64,000 nucleotides of DNA from Geodermatophilus dictyosporus. GTDB taxonomy: Bacteria > Actinomycetota > Actinomycetes > Mycobacteriales > Geodermatophilaceae. Location: assembly GCF_900115505.1 (NCBI RefSeq), contig NZ_FOWQ01000010.1, positions 1 to 64,000 of the forward strand, in the 5' to 3' direction. Under the pieces are notes generated by a model, which saw only the letters and a list, made by a program, of their open reading frames with translations, made no database searches and had not been told where the DNA came from. Positions 33,851 through 42,311 of this stretch are shown piece by piece (within the stretch, counting starts at the first letter, position 1; every line of letters begins with the position of its first letter). The position numbers and the translations under genes were made by a program.

Positions 33851-35991
33851 CGGTGATTGGTGCTGTTGCACCGACCGGACTGCGCTCGATAGCCCTCGCC
33901 AGTCGATACCGCAGCGACCGCGAGGACGTCGTCCAGTCCTTCTACGTACCTGCGCTGTCGCAGGCCGTCAGCTACAGCCGGGCGGTCGGCTACTTCACGT
34001 CGACCAGCCTCGCTCTGTTCGCTCGCGGAATCCGCCGACTGGCAGACCGCGGCGGGAAGATGCGGCTCATCGCGTCACCGCACCTGGACGCGGCGGACAT
34101 CGCTGACATCGAGCGGGGCTATGAACTCCGCGAGGTGATGGAACGAGCCATCGTTCGGGAGCTCGCTGCCGCAGACTCAGAACGATTGCTCGATGGGTTG
34201 AGCTTGGTCGGCCAGCTCATCGCCCAGGGCGTCCTCGACATCAAACTCGCTTTCGTCGAGCGCGATGGGCGAGTCGGGCTGTACCACGAAAAGCTCGGCA
34301 TCTTGCGCGACGAGTCTGGCGACCTCGTGGCGTTCACGGGAAGTTCTAACGAGACGATGGGTGGACTCATTGCGAACTTCGAGTCCATCGAAGTTTACCA
34401 GGGTTGGGTTCCAGGAGACGGGTCGCGAGCGCTGCGCCTTGAGGCCGACTTCGACAACCTCTGGGCGAACGACACGTCTCATCTCCAGGTGATGGACTTC
34501 CCCGCGGTGGCACGAGATCGGTTGATCGAGGTCGCCAGGGACCGGCCGGACCGCGCACCCCACGAGAGTGATGAAGCTCTTACGCCGCGTCGCGCCGAGG
34601 TGTCCCACCTCGTCCACCTACGGCTGCCGGCCGGCTTCACGCCCCGGAACTACCAGGGCGAAGCAGTCAAGGGTTGGCTGAGCAACCGAGGCCGCGGCAT
34701 CCTCAAGATGGCGACTGGCACCGGCAAGACCAAGACAGCCCTCGTGGCGGCGACTCACCTGAGTCACGTCCTGCAACGCCGCGAGGAACCCCTCGTCGTC
34801 GTGATCGTCGCGCCGCTCCAGCACCTGGTCGACCAGTGGGTCGATGAGGTGGAGACCTTCGGCGTCCGGCCGGTCGCCATCTATGAATCGAGCCAGCGAT
34901 GGCTGCCGGCCGTCGAGGAGCAGCTGACTGCGTCTCGCCTCGGACAACGGCCGGTCGTCGTCTTCGTCGCGACCAATGCGTCCTTCTCGGGCGCACGCTT
35001 CCAGGAGATCCTCGCCCGGATCGCTCAACCTCTGCTGATCATCGCTGACGAGGCTCACAATCTGGGATCCGCGGCTTATCGCACGGCACTGCCGACGCGC
35101 GCAACGTACCGACTCGCTCTGTCCGCGACACCGGAGAGGTGGCTGGACGACGAGGGGACAGCTGCCCTCACTGAGTACTTCGGTCCTGTCGTCTATGAGC
35201 TCGACCTGGGCCGGGCGATCGAACTCGGGGCCCTGTGCCGCTATCGCTACATCCCTCGACTGGTGGAGCTGACGGATGCAGAGACCATCCTGTACACCGA
35301 CCTCACCGCCCAGATCGCACAACGACTAGCCGCCGGTGAGTCCGTTACGGATGACTCGGATTCGCCCCTCGGCCAGTTGCTCCGTAAGAGAACGGGGGTC
35401 CTCGGGCACGCCGCCGGCAAGCTGACGGCAGTAGGGCAGGACGTCGAACAGCGCACAGGCGCTTGGTTCCAGCTCATCTACTGTGCCGAAGGTCGGCGAC
35501 CCGGCGAGCCAGGCGACCCGCCTGGACCCAGGCAAATTGAGCAGGTCATGGACCTCGTCGGCAATCGACTGGGGCTGAGCGCACATACTTACGTGTCCGA
35601 TACTCCGCGACGCGACCGCAGCGGGCTCCTACGGCGCTTTGGATCCGGCAACGATCTCCGAGCTCTCGTTGCGATGAAGTGCCTTGACGAGGGAGTCGAC
35701 GTACCCGACGCCCGCGTCGCTTACCTATTGGCGAGCAGCAGCAACCCGCGCCAGTTCATCCAACGGCGCGGCAGGATCCTGCGCCGCGCACCTGGGAAGG
35801 AGCAGGCGGAGATCCTCGATTACATCGCTGTCCCAAGGGCGGATGCGCCCGTTAACTTCGATGTGGAGAGAAAGCTCCTCATCCGCGAGTTGGCAAGGGT
35901 GAATGAGTTCGGCCGGCTCGCAGAGAACTACGGAGACACGCTGGCGGCACTTCGTCCCCTCAAAGAGCGCTACCAACTTATGCACCTCTGA
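33847..35991 (+). CDS. PLD-nuclease/DEAH helicase, phosphorothioation-system restriction enzyme
   Basis: 714 residues from GTG 33847, overlapping the preceding stop by 4 bp. The N-terminal phospholipase-D-like domain has YHEKLGILRDESG (HxK near 146) and FTGSSNET, a nuclease signature. The helicase has Walker A MATGTGKTKTA near 288, DEAH (IADEAHNLGSAAYR) near 400, SATPER, a GVDVP motif and QFIQRRGRILR near 640. It resembles the family annotated as DNA phosphorothioation system restriction enzyme (TIGR04095, from memory). It probably cuts unmodified DNA, replacing DndFGH in this locus. Confidence 0.88.
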   Translation: MTVIGAVAPTGLRSIALASRYRSDREDVVQSFYVPALSQAVSYSRAVGYFTSTSLALFARGIRRLADRGGKMRLIASPHLDAADIADIERGYELREVMERAIVRELAAADSERLLDGLSLVGQLIAQGVLDIKLAFVERDGRVGLYHEKLGILRDESGDLVAFTGSSNETMGGLIANFESIEVYQGWVPGDGSRALRLEADFDNLWANDTSHLQVMDFPAVARDRLIEVARDRPDRAPHESDEALTPRRAEVSHLVHLRLPAGFTPRNYQGEAVKGWLSNRGRGILKMATGTGKTKTALVAATHLSHVLQRREEPLVVVIVAPLQHLVDQWVDEVETFGVRPVAIYESSQRWLPAVEEQLTASRLGQRPVVVFVATNASFSGARFQEILARIAQPLLIIADEAHNLGSAAYRTALPTRATYRLALSATPERWLDDEGTAALTEYFGPVVYELDLGRAIELGALCRYRYIPRLVELTDAETILYTDLTAQIAQRLAAGESVTDDSDSPLGQLLRKRTGVLGHAAGKLTAVGQDVEQRTGAWFQLIYCAEGRRPGEPGDPPGPRQIEQVMDLVGNRLGLSAHTYVSDTPRRDRSGLLRRFGSGNDLRALVAMKCLDEGVDVPDARVAYLLASSSNPRQFIQRRGRILRRAPGKEQAEILDYIAVPRADAPVNFDVERKLLIRELARVNEFGRLAENYGDTLAALRPLKERYQLMHL

Positions 35992-36017
35992 CCCATCTCA
36001 CGAAGAAGGACGAACCA

Positions 36018-36182
36018 ATGACACAGAGCCGTCGCACCGAGCAAGAGGTGCTGCAGCAATTGTCCGCCGAGGAGAGGCTCCTCCTGAAGCGCGTATTGGA
36101 GATCGAACGAGCGAAGCTCCACATTACGGCTCACGATCCGACGGACGACATCATCCGAGCGGTCAAGGAGATCATCCCGTGA
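36018..36182 (+). CDS. Small helical protein of 54 residues in restriction operon
   Basis: ATG 36018 follows GAAGAAGGA and the frame ends at TGA 36180-36182, overlapping the next GTG by 4 bp. The product (MTQSRRTEQEVLQQLSAEER then LLLKRVLEIERAKLH) is predicted to be two helices with a short acidic link (DPTDDIIRAVKEIIP). No family is recognised. Tight coupling to the Rad50-like ATPase gene suggests a subunit of that complex, as with small adaptors of SMC proteins; this is inference. Confidence 0.75.
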   Translation: MTQSRRTEQEVLQQLSAEERLLLKRVLEIERAKLHITAHDPTDDIIRAVKEIIP

Positions 36183-38236
36183 GACTCCACGAGATCACTC
36201 TCAAGAACTTCCGCCAGTTCGCGGGCGAGCAGAGACTTCCACTGACCTCGGACGGGCTTCGACCCGTGTCGCTGGTCTTCGGCGGCAACGGCGCAGGCAA
36301 GACCACCCTCCTGAACGCCTTCACGTGGGCTCTGTACGGCACTGTCTCCGAGGACGTCGAGGAGCAGCAGCGCATGGTGAGCGACGGCGTGTGGCGCCAG
36401 ACGCCGATCGGGCTGAGCGTCGAGCTGTCCGTGGAACTCCTCTTCGACCATGACGGACTCAGGTATCGACTCCTGCGGACCGCAGATGTGCGGAAGGAGT
36501 CGGACGATCAGAGGCAGCCGACCGGCGTTCTGCACCTGTGGCAGACGCTCCACGACGGCTCCACCGAGGTGGTTAACGCACCTCAGGAGCGGGTTCTCAG
36601 CATCCTGCCCATGGGTGTCAGCCGCTTCTTCTTCTTCAACGGTGAGCGCATCGAGAAGCTGGTGCAGAAGGGCGCTTACAGCGAGGTGCAGGAGGACATC
36701 AAAGTCCTCCTCGACCTCGAGCAGGTCGAACGCGCCCTGCAGCATCTGCCTCGAGTGGACCGCCGACTCAGCGCCGACCTGAAGCGGCACGGCGGAGACC
36801 GAGCAAACGAGATCCAGACCGCCATCGAGGCACTGCAGGACCAAGAAGGCGCAACTCGCGAAGAGCTCTCGGTGATCGAAAGGGACCTGGCCCTCCTCAT
36901 GGAGGAGCGCGAGCAGGTTACCGATCTGCTCCGCCAAAACGCCAGTGTCGCTCCCCTACAGCGAGAGCGTGACACCGTTGCTCAGGAGCTGGAAGAGGCC
37001 CGCTCCGCCCGGCGGACGGCAGAAGCTCAGCGGTCGACGATCATCGCCACGCGGGGCTTCATCGCCTTCACCGGTCGGCTGTCAGGCACCACGATCGCCA
37101 TGGCCGAGAAGTTGTACGAACGGGGGGCACTTCCCGCACCCCTCAAGCGGGAGTTCGTCGATCAACTCCTCGAGCAGCAGGCATGCATCTGCGGCACCTC
37201 CTTGGCAGACCACTCCCCGGCGCGGCACGCCGTCCAGGACTGGAGGCAACGAGCGGGGCTGCAGGCGGTGGAGACCGCATGGCAACGTCTACACGGGCAG
37301 CTCGACCAGCTAGACAAGGCTCGCGACCAACTCCAGGAAGACCTTCAGCAGGTCGCCGGGCGCATGGTCGTCGAAAGCGACCGTGTCGAGCGCCTAGAGG
37401 CACGGAAGTCCGAGCTCGACCGGCAGCTCAAAGACAGCCGGCTGGAGGAAGTCCAGGAGCTCGAGAGCAAGCGCCTGGGCCTGGAAGCGCAGATCGCCAG
37501 CAAGCAGCAGCGACTCGGCCTCCTGCAAGCCACCCTCGAGTCCATCGCGAAGCAGCTGGGCCAGAAGGAGACGGAGCGGACCCGTGCCGCGGTGACCGAC
37601 GAGCTGGCGACCAAGGCTCGCTCACGGTCGGAACTCGTACAGGCAGTACGCCGAGCGTTGAATGAGATCCTCACGATCCGCGCCGACGACATGCGGCGGC
37701 GGTTGGATCGCAAGCTCAAGGACGTCTTTGCGAGCATCTCCTTCAAGCCGTACGTACCCCAGCTCAGCGAGCGCTTCGAGTTGTCACTCACCCAGATGGT
37801 CGACGGAGTGGAACTTCCGGTCCCCAAGTCCACGGGAGAGAACCAGATCCTGAGCTTGTCCTTCGTCGCGGCGGTGTCCGAACTCGCTCGTGAGATCAGA
37901 AAGGGCAGACGAGCCGAAGGTGAGAGTTCTGAGGACGCGGGCGCTTACCCCATCGTGATGGATGCAGCCTTCGGCTCTCTGGACGAGAACTACCAGCGGG
38001 AGGTGTCGCGTGCGCTCGCGGAGATGGCGCCTCAGTTGGTCGTGTTCGTAAGCAAGAGCCAAGGCATGGGACATGTCGTCGAGAATCTGCTACCGCACGT
38101 CAGTCATCTCGGCGTCATCGTCACTCACACCTCGCAGCCCGACGTCGGCGAGACGATCGAGCTCGAAGGCATGACGTACCCCTACATCATGTCAGGGGTT
38201 GAGATGAACCGCGCAGAACTGAAGGTGATCCGATGA
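36179..38236 (+). CDS. Second DndD/Rad50-like ATPase
   Basis: 685 residues from GTG 36179. Walker A is GGNGAGKT at 35-42. A long coiled coil is interrupted near residue 336 by ACICGTSL, a CxC element in the position of a zinc hook. The signature is ENQILSLSFVAAVSELARE near 554, and Walker B is PIVMDAAFGSLDE near 591. It differs from DndD in the hook and in Walker B, so it is not a simple duplicate. It lies between a 54-residue gene and a dnd-associated protein 4-like gene, overlapping both by 4 bp, and probably forms the ATPase core of a restriction or surveillance complex. Confidence 0.87.
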   Translation: MRLHEITLKNFRQFAGEQRLPLTSDGLRPVSLVFGGNGAGKTTLLNAFTWALYGTVSEDVEEQQRMVSDGVWRQTPIGLSVELSVELLFDHDGLRYRLLRTADVRKESDDQRQPTGVLHLWQTLHDGSTEVVNAPQERVLSILPMGVSRFFFFNGERIEKLVQKGAYSEVQEDIKVLLDLEQVERALQHLPRVDRRLSADLKRHGGDRANEIQTAIEALQDQEGATREELSVIERDLALLMEEREQVTDLLRQNASVAPLQRERDTVAQELEEARSARRTAEAQRSTIIATRGFIAFTGRLSGTTIAMAEKLYERGALPAPLKREFVDQLLEQQACICGTSLADHSPARHAVQDWRQRAGLQAVETAWQRLHGQLDQLDKARDQLQEDLQQVAGRMVVESDRVERLEARKSELDRQLKDSRLEEVQELESKRLGLEAQIASKQQRLGLLQATLESIAKQLGQKETERTRAAVTDELATKARSRSELVQAVRRALNEILTIRADDMRRRLDRKLKDVFASISFKPYVPQLSERFELSLTQMVDGVELPVPKSTGENQILSLSFVAAVSELAREIRKGRRAEGESSEDAGAYPIVMDAAFGSLDENYQREVSRALAEMAPQLVVFVSKSQGMGHVVENLLPHVSHLGVIVTHTSQPDVGETIELEGMTYPYIMSGVEMNRAELKVIR

Positions 38237-38703
38237 CGGCGCCACTGCTCGACGTCCGAATCAGGCGACCAAAGCAGCACGAGAGACTGCTGCAGGAACT
38301 TCGGGACGAGGCCGGCTTTCCGACGTTTCGCGATGGTCTACTCTTCGCCGCGGCCTTGGGTGTCCGACACGAACGCCGAGAGCCCTTCACTGAGACGGCC
38401 GGCGATCCCATTCGGTACGAGACCCTGACTGTCCCGGCCTTCGCGGAAGCCTTCGTCAGCATGCTGGCTGCGAATGAGGTGCCGGACGATCCCGAGGTCA
38501 TGGACGACCGACGTCTCGAGGAGAGGGTGCGGATCTTCGAGGAGTACGCCCACGGCGGACTCAGCTATCTCCAAGGGGAGATAAACGTAAGGCACCAACC
38601 CATCTCGGCGATCGTTTGCGACGAGGTGACCAATGCCCTGACGGAGAGTGAAGGTGCGGAGGCCGCATCGGTCGAAGAACTCCTTGGCGGAGTGAGTTGG
38701 TGA
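38233..38703 (+). CDS. dnd system-associated protein 4-like
   Basis: 156 residues, overlapping the ATPase stop by 4 bp. The pattern VRIRRPKQHERLLQELRDE, FRDGLLFAAALGVRHERREPF, GDPIRYET, LEERVRIFEEYAHGGLSYLQGE resembles dnd-associated protein 4 (TIGR04062, from memory). It is also weakly reminiscent of DndE in its YAHGGLSYL segment. A role as DNA-binding partner of the adjacent ATPase, as DndE is to DndD, is inferred. It is the last gene of the five-gene overlap block. Confidence 0.75.
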   Translation: MTAPLLDVRIRRPKQHERLLQELRDEAGFPTFRDGLLFAAALGVRHERREPFTETAGDPIRYETLTVPAFAEAFVSMLAANEVPDDPEVMDDRRLEERVRIFEEYAHGGLSYLQGEINVRHQPISAIVCDEVTNALTESEGAEAASVEELLGGVSW

Positions 38704-38707
38704 CCCC

Positions 38708-38806
38708 TCAGTCCGCTGACTTGCTCTCCCCCCATGTCGCGTCCCGACTCCTGTCCCGGATGCCATACATCGCGCGGTCCGCCATGAGGGCGGAGGTGAG
38801 GTCAGA
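38708..38806 (-). pseudogene. Possible tail of a GGDEF-domain gene, remnant
   Basis: Read on the minus strand the segment gives LTSALMADRAMYGIRDRSR and ends at a stop at 38708. ADRAMYG plus a basic tail is the C-terminal signature of GGDEF domains, and the diguanylate cyclase at 42.3 kb has [13 protein letters not shown]. The 17 bases 38766-38782 are identical to 42361-42377. It is too short for certainty and shares its edge with the start of the nuclease gene. Confidence 0.4.
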
Positions 38807-39490
38807 GTGAAGGACGTGCTGACATGGAGTGATCGACTCGCTCAGATGACGGATGAGTGGTCGGAGCTCCGTGACTCATCCGCTGCCGACGCCATGAAGA
38901 TCGCCGGGTGGGAGCAAGACCTGCGCACGATGACGGTGGAGGAGCATGCCCTCCGCCGTGCAGGACGGTGGCGCTCAGGTCCGCGCACGCTCCTCGCCGC
39001 ACTCGGCCTACAACAGCGGGAGTTGGCACTCACCGCAGGACTAGCTTGGATCCTCAATCCCGAGGGCCATCACGGACTCGGGTCGCTGTTCGTGAAGGAG
39101 TTTGCCGTCCTCTGCGGAGCTGATGCACCCGACGGCGGTCCCGTCACCATCACCGTGGAGGAGACCCGTGAGGACACCCGGGCAGACCTGGTGCTGCGGT
39201 GCTCGACGTTCACGCTCGTACTCGAGTGCAAGGTGTGGGCCCTCGAGCAGCCCGATCAGTGTCGAAGGCTGGCGAACCTCTGGGCAGACGAAGACCCCGT
39301 TCTGGTCTTCCTGACGCCACGCGGGCTGGCACCAGTCACAGCCGGCGACACGGAGGAGCGGTGGCGATGCCTGACGTGGGCGGATGTGACCAACAGGCTG
39401 CGCGCAGCGACTCTCGAAGCGCCACAGCCGGCGTACGGCGTCCTCGACTATCTCGAGACCCTGGCCAACGACCTTGGGAGGACCATATGA
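38807..39490 (+). CDS. PD-(D/E)XK nuclease family protein
   Basis: 227 residues from GTG 38807 with GGAGG about 10 bases upstream. A helical N-terminus (RTLLAALGLQQRELALTAGLAWILNPEGHHGLG) precedes the nuclease core: TREDTRADLVLRCSTFTLVLECKVWALEQPDQCRRLAN, i.e. Asp, E-x-K and the following Gln helix. It resembles the PDDEXK_4 type (PF14281, from memory). Its stop overlaps the start of the next gene (ATGA), so they form a pair. It may add a second nuclease to the island; modification dependence is unknown. Confidence 0.82.
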   Translation: MKDVLTWSDRLAQMTDEWSELRDSSAADAMKIAGWEQDLRTMTVEEHALRRAGRWRSGPRTLLAALGLQQRELALTAGLAWILNPEGHHGLGSLFVKEFAVLCGADAPDGGPVTITVEETREDTRADLVLRCSTFTLVLECKVWALEQPDQCRRLANLWADEDPVLVFLTPRGLAPVTAGDTEERWRCLTWADVTNRLRAATLEAPQPAYGVLDYLETLANDLGRTI

Positions 39491-40101
39491 CCAACCCCGC
39501 TGGCGCGGACGCGAAGACCGACTTCTACTTCCGGCACCGAGCCGTCATCGAGGAGTGGGCCGCGCTCCGAGCCACGGCCAGGGCCGAGTTCAACCTCGGA
39601 TTGAGGTCTTCCCTCTCTGTCTTCGAACCCACGGACGTTAGCGAGGGCGTCATCACCATCGATGAGACTGGGCCGTGGTCCAAGATTGGGCTGGCTGACC
39701 CGGAGTGGGGACAGCGAGGATGGCCTCTGGCCATCGTGCTCGGCTGGAACACGGGTCAGGTGCTCGACCCCATGGGACATGGCCTGCCGTGGGTAGGCCT
39801 CTTTGTGGCTGACAGTCCGGACCGTGCCGCGCGGTCCAAGCAGATCGCGACAGCCCTGGGGATGCCTGCACGAGCCCTCGGTTGGACCGCCCCCAGGGAG
39901 GACGGGTACCCGTTGTGGCGGCACGTCGAGCAGCCAACCGGGTCAGAGACCATGCAGGCCTGGCTGCGAGACTGCCGGCAAGCGCTCAATGAAGGCTGGG
40001 CCAGCATGGCGCCAGCCGTCACGGACTTCTGCCGCAGCAATGAGAGGAAGCCGGAAGCTGTATCGGACTCATTCGAGTCCGATAGACGTACCCGAGCCTG
40101 A
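39487..40101 (+). CDS. Hypothetical protein coupled to PD-(D/E)XK nuclease
   Basis: 204 residues starting within the stop codon of the nuclease gene. It begins MTNPAGADAKTDFYFRHRAV; the middle (LADPEWGQRGWPLAIVLGW, GLPWVGLFVADS) looks like a mixed alpha/beta domain, and the end is basic. I do not recognise a family. The coupling suggests a specificity, inhibitor or immunity partner for the nuclease. A stem-loop follows. Confidence 0.7.
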   Translation: MTNPAGADAKTDFYFRHRAVIEEWAALRATARAEFNLGLRSSLSVFEPTDVSEGVITIDETGPWSKIGLADPEWGQRGWPLAIVLGWNTGQVLDPMGHGLPWVGLFVADSPDRAARSKQIATALGMPARALGWTAPREDGYPLWRHVEQPTGSETMQAWLRDCRQALNEGWASMAPAVTDFCRSNERKPEAVSDSFESDRRTRA

Positions 40102-40111
40102 CCGCTGTCGC

Positions 40112-40136
40112 GGGCTCAACCACACGGGTTGAGCCC
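40112..40136 (+). terminator. Stem-loop after nuclease pair
   Basis: GGGCTCAACC at 40112-40121 pairs perfectly with GGTTGAGCCC at 40127-40136 around a 5-base loop, beginning 10 bases after the stop of the preceding gene. No T-run follows. It separates this gene from the convergent hydrolase gene. Confidence 0.65.
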
Positions 40137-40204
40137 ACGATCAGCAATGCGAAACGCCCTCGTCCTTCGCGATCGTGCAGTCGTGCGACCTCTGCGCTGA
40201 GCAA

Positions 40205-42175
40205 CTACTTCGTGTCGGCCGGAGGACGCCCAGACTCAAGGGCCTGCCTAACCTGCGACACGGCGCTGCTGACCTCCGTACTCAGGGAGTCGAGAGCTTC
40301 GACCGCGCGCTCGAGCCGCGACACCTTCGCCGCCCAGTCCTTGGCCACCCGACTGCCTGGCGCCACCTGCTCATGCACGTTCCACTCACCGCGGGCGATG
40401 TCCAGAGCGTTCATGAGGGTCGTGCGCACCAAGCCCTCCGAACTGTCGAACGACAGTTGCAGTTGCGCGTGGACGATGGCGAGCATGCCGGTGAGCATCA
40501 CCGTGAGGGAGTCGGGCGCCGCGGCCGCCAGTTCACTCGCGGACTGTCCGGCCAGCCTTTGGGCCTGAGCTCCCTCGCCATCCTGGAGGGTGTCCGCAAC
40601 GCCCAAGGACGCCAAGGACGCTCCGGTCCCGGTGAGGATCCCGAAAGTGATGAGCCCACCGACCATCCCGCCAGGTCCGAAGCCGGCCAGAGTGGAGGTC
40701 ACGATCGCCGCCCCGGCCAGGCCCGCCGGGGCTGCCGCAGCGAGGCCGACACCGGTGGCCGCGAGCAGGACGACACCCGTTGCTATAAGCACGGTGCCCC
40801 AGGGGAAGCCGCCGCCTGCCATCCGGGACTCAGCCCACTTCAGTGAGTCGGCGACTTGCTGGGCAAATGCCTTGTCAGCGAGGTTCCCGCGTCGATTGCG
40901 GATGAGGTTCATTGTGCTCTCGAGCGCCTCACGACGTACGTCCATAGCGAACTGGATGTCGAACGGAGGAACGACGGGAAGCAGCATCAGGCCGATGGCG
41001 TAGGACAGCAGGTCCTCATCCCGCCACTTGCCATTCAGCAGGCTCGCAGCGTCGCGGGTCAGACACTCGTGGTCGGGGTAGCGCCCGTCGGCGAGCGGGT
41101 TGTCATCAAGGCGGCTGTCCGAGACGTCCGCACCCATCTTCTGGAGTTCAGCTAGCTGCTCGTCCCTGGCGCGGCGCCGGGCGGCGATGTCGAGGACGAC
41201 GCGCTCCGCGACCTCTCGTCGAGCCGTGTCCAGCCTGGCCTTATCCGCCCAGCGGTTCACATGGAGCCCGTTGGAGATCTGGAGGCTGAAGGCAGTGCTC
41301 AATAGAAGCGGGTCCCATGAGTCATGGATGCGACGGCTCGGCCTCGCGTCTGTGAGGCCCGAGGAGGCGGCACGATGTGCGCCACCGAAAGCGACGTACC
41401 CGACGGCGGCGGCCACCGATGGATGTGACATGTATCCCGCTGCTGCATGGGTGAAAGACAGGTCAGCATGCAAGTCGATCACCTGAGGAACGGCGGCCGA
41501 CAGGCCTCGACCGCCGCACACGCCATCCAGGGGGGCGGCCACGTTGAGCCATCTTTCGACTCGGCTGTAGGGGAAGAGGTCCTTCGTCAGGCGAGCATTG
41601 GAGCGGTAGCGGGCAAAGCCGAGCGGGCTGCCGATCGTGACCAGCAGGTCGATCTTGAGCCCTTGAGGAAGCCGGTGCAGCAAGTCGGCCATGACGACAC
41701 TGCCGAGACTGTGCGCGACAACGATGACGCGTCCCTCGTCCGGCAGCTGATTCAGCACCTGACTCCACACCGAGTACCTGGCAGAGCGATCCGCCATGTA
41801 AGCGGCTACCTCGGGAAACCGGAGAAACTCCCCAACCTCCGCAACTGGGTCCACAACAGAGTCCGGGAGGAGGCGGAGTCCGCGGGCGCACTGATCGCCG
41901 AAGGGACGAATGAACCGCTCGAGTTCCTTCTGACGAGCGGTGTGTTCGAGGGTCTGACGGACCAACGCCTCGCCCTTTAAGGGCTGGTAGGTGCCAGGCG
42001 GCTCGGTGGGATCGGCGGCCTTCGCGACCGCATACGATGGAGTGCGAATCGTGTCCCCAAAAGCCGTGCGGATCTCCGGGTACCCGAGCTCACTCAATCG
42101 AACGTTCAGCGGGTCGAGCCAGCGCTCCTGGCTCTCGATGCCGCCGACACCATGAAGAAGAACAAGCGTGACCAA
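40205..42175 (-). CDS. Membrane-associated alpha/beta-hydrolase fold protein
   Basis: 656 residues from a TTG start (no ATG or GTG is available upstream of the LVLLHGVGG oxyanion region). The hydrolase domain has HGVGG and the nucleophile elbow AHSLGS near residue 150, then VTIGSPLG, as in lipases. After about residue 440 there is a Gly/Ala-rich hydrophobic block (WGTVLIATGVVLLAATGVGLAA, then GGLITFGILTGTGASLASLG) that could form membrane helices. The C-terminus is a coiled coil. Large alpha/beta hydrolases with membrane parts occur in defence islands, but this protein has no named family that I can give. Confidence 0.78.
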   Translation of the reverse strand: MVTLVLLHGVGGIESQERWLDPLNVRLSELGYPEIRTAFGDTIRTPSYAVAKAADPTEPPGTYQPLKGEALVRQTLEHTARQKELERFIRPFGDQCARGLRLLPDSVVDPVAEVGEFLRFPEVAAYMADRSARYSVWSQVLNQLPDEGRVIVVAHSLGSVVMADLLHRLPQGLKIDLLVTIGSPLGFARYRSNARLTKDLFPYSRVERWLNVAAPLDGVCGGRGLSAAVPQVIDLHADLSFTHAAAGYMSHPSVAAAVGYVAFGGAHRAASSGLTDARPSRRIHDSWDPLLLSTAFSLQISNGLHVNRWADKARLDTARREVAERVVLDIAARRRARDEQLAELQKMGADVSDSRLDDNPLADGRYPDHECLTRDAASLLNGKWRDEDLLSYAIGLMLLPVVPPFDIQFAMDVRREALESTMNLIRNRRGNLADKAFAQQVADSLKWAESRMAGGGFPWGTVLIATGVVLLAATGVGLAAAAPAGLAGAAIVTSTLAGFGPGGMVGGLITFGILTGTGASLASLGVADTLQDGEGAQAQRLAGQSASELAAAAPDSLTVMLTGMLAIVHAQLQLSFDSSEGLVRTTLMNALDIARGEWNVHEQVAPGSRVAKDWAAKVSRLERAVEALDSLSTEVSSAVSQVRQALESGRPPADTK

Positions 42176-42311
42176 CGCGCTGCCTCGTCTGACTCGTGCA
42201 CAAGAGTGCGGACCGTCGTGGAACGCCCTGGGATGGACCTCGGCCTACTGGCATGTGCAACGGCTCAGACGACGAGCCCCTCAAGCCCAGCGCTGGTGAC
42301 GCTAAACGGTC

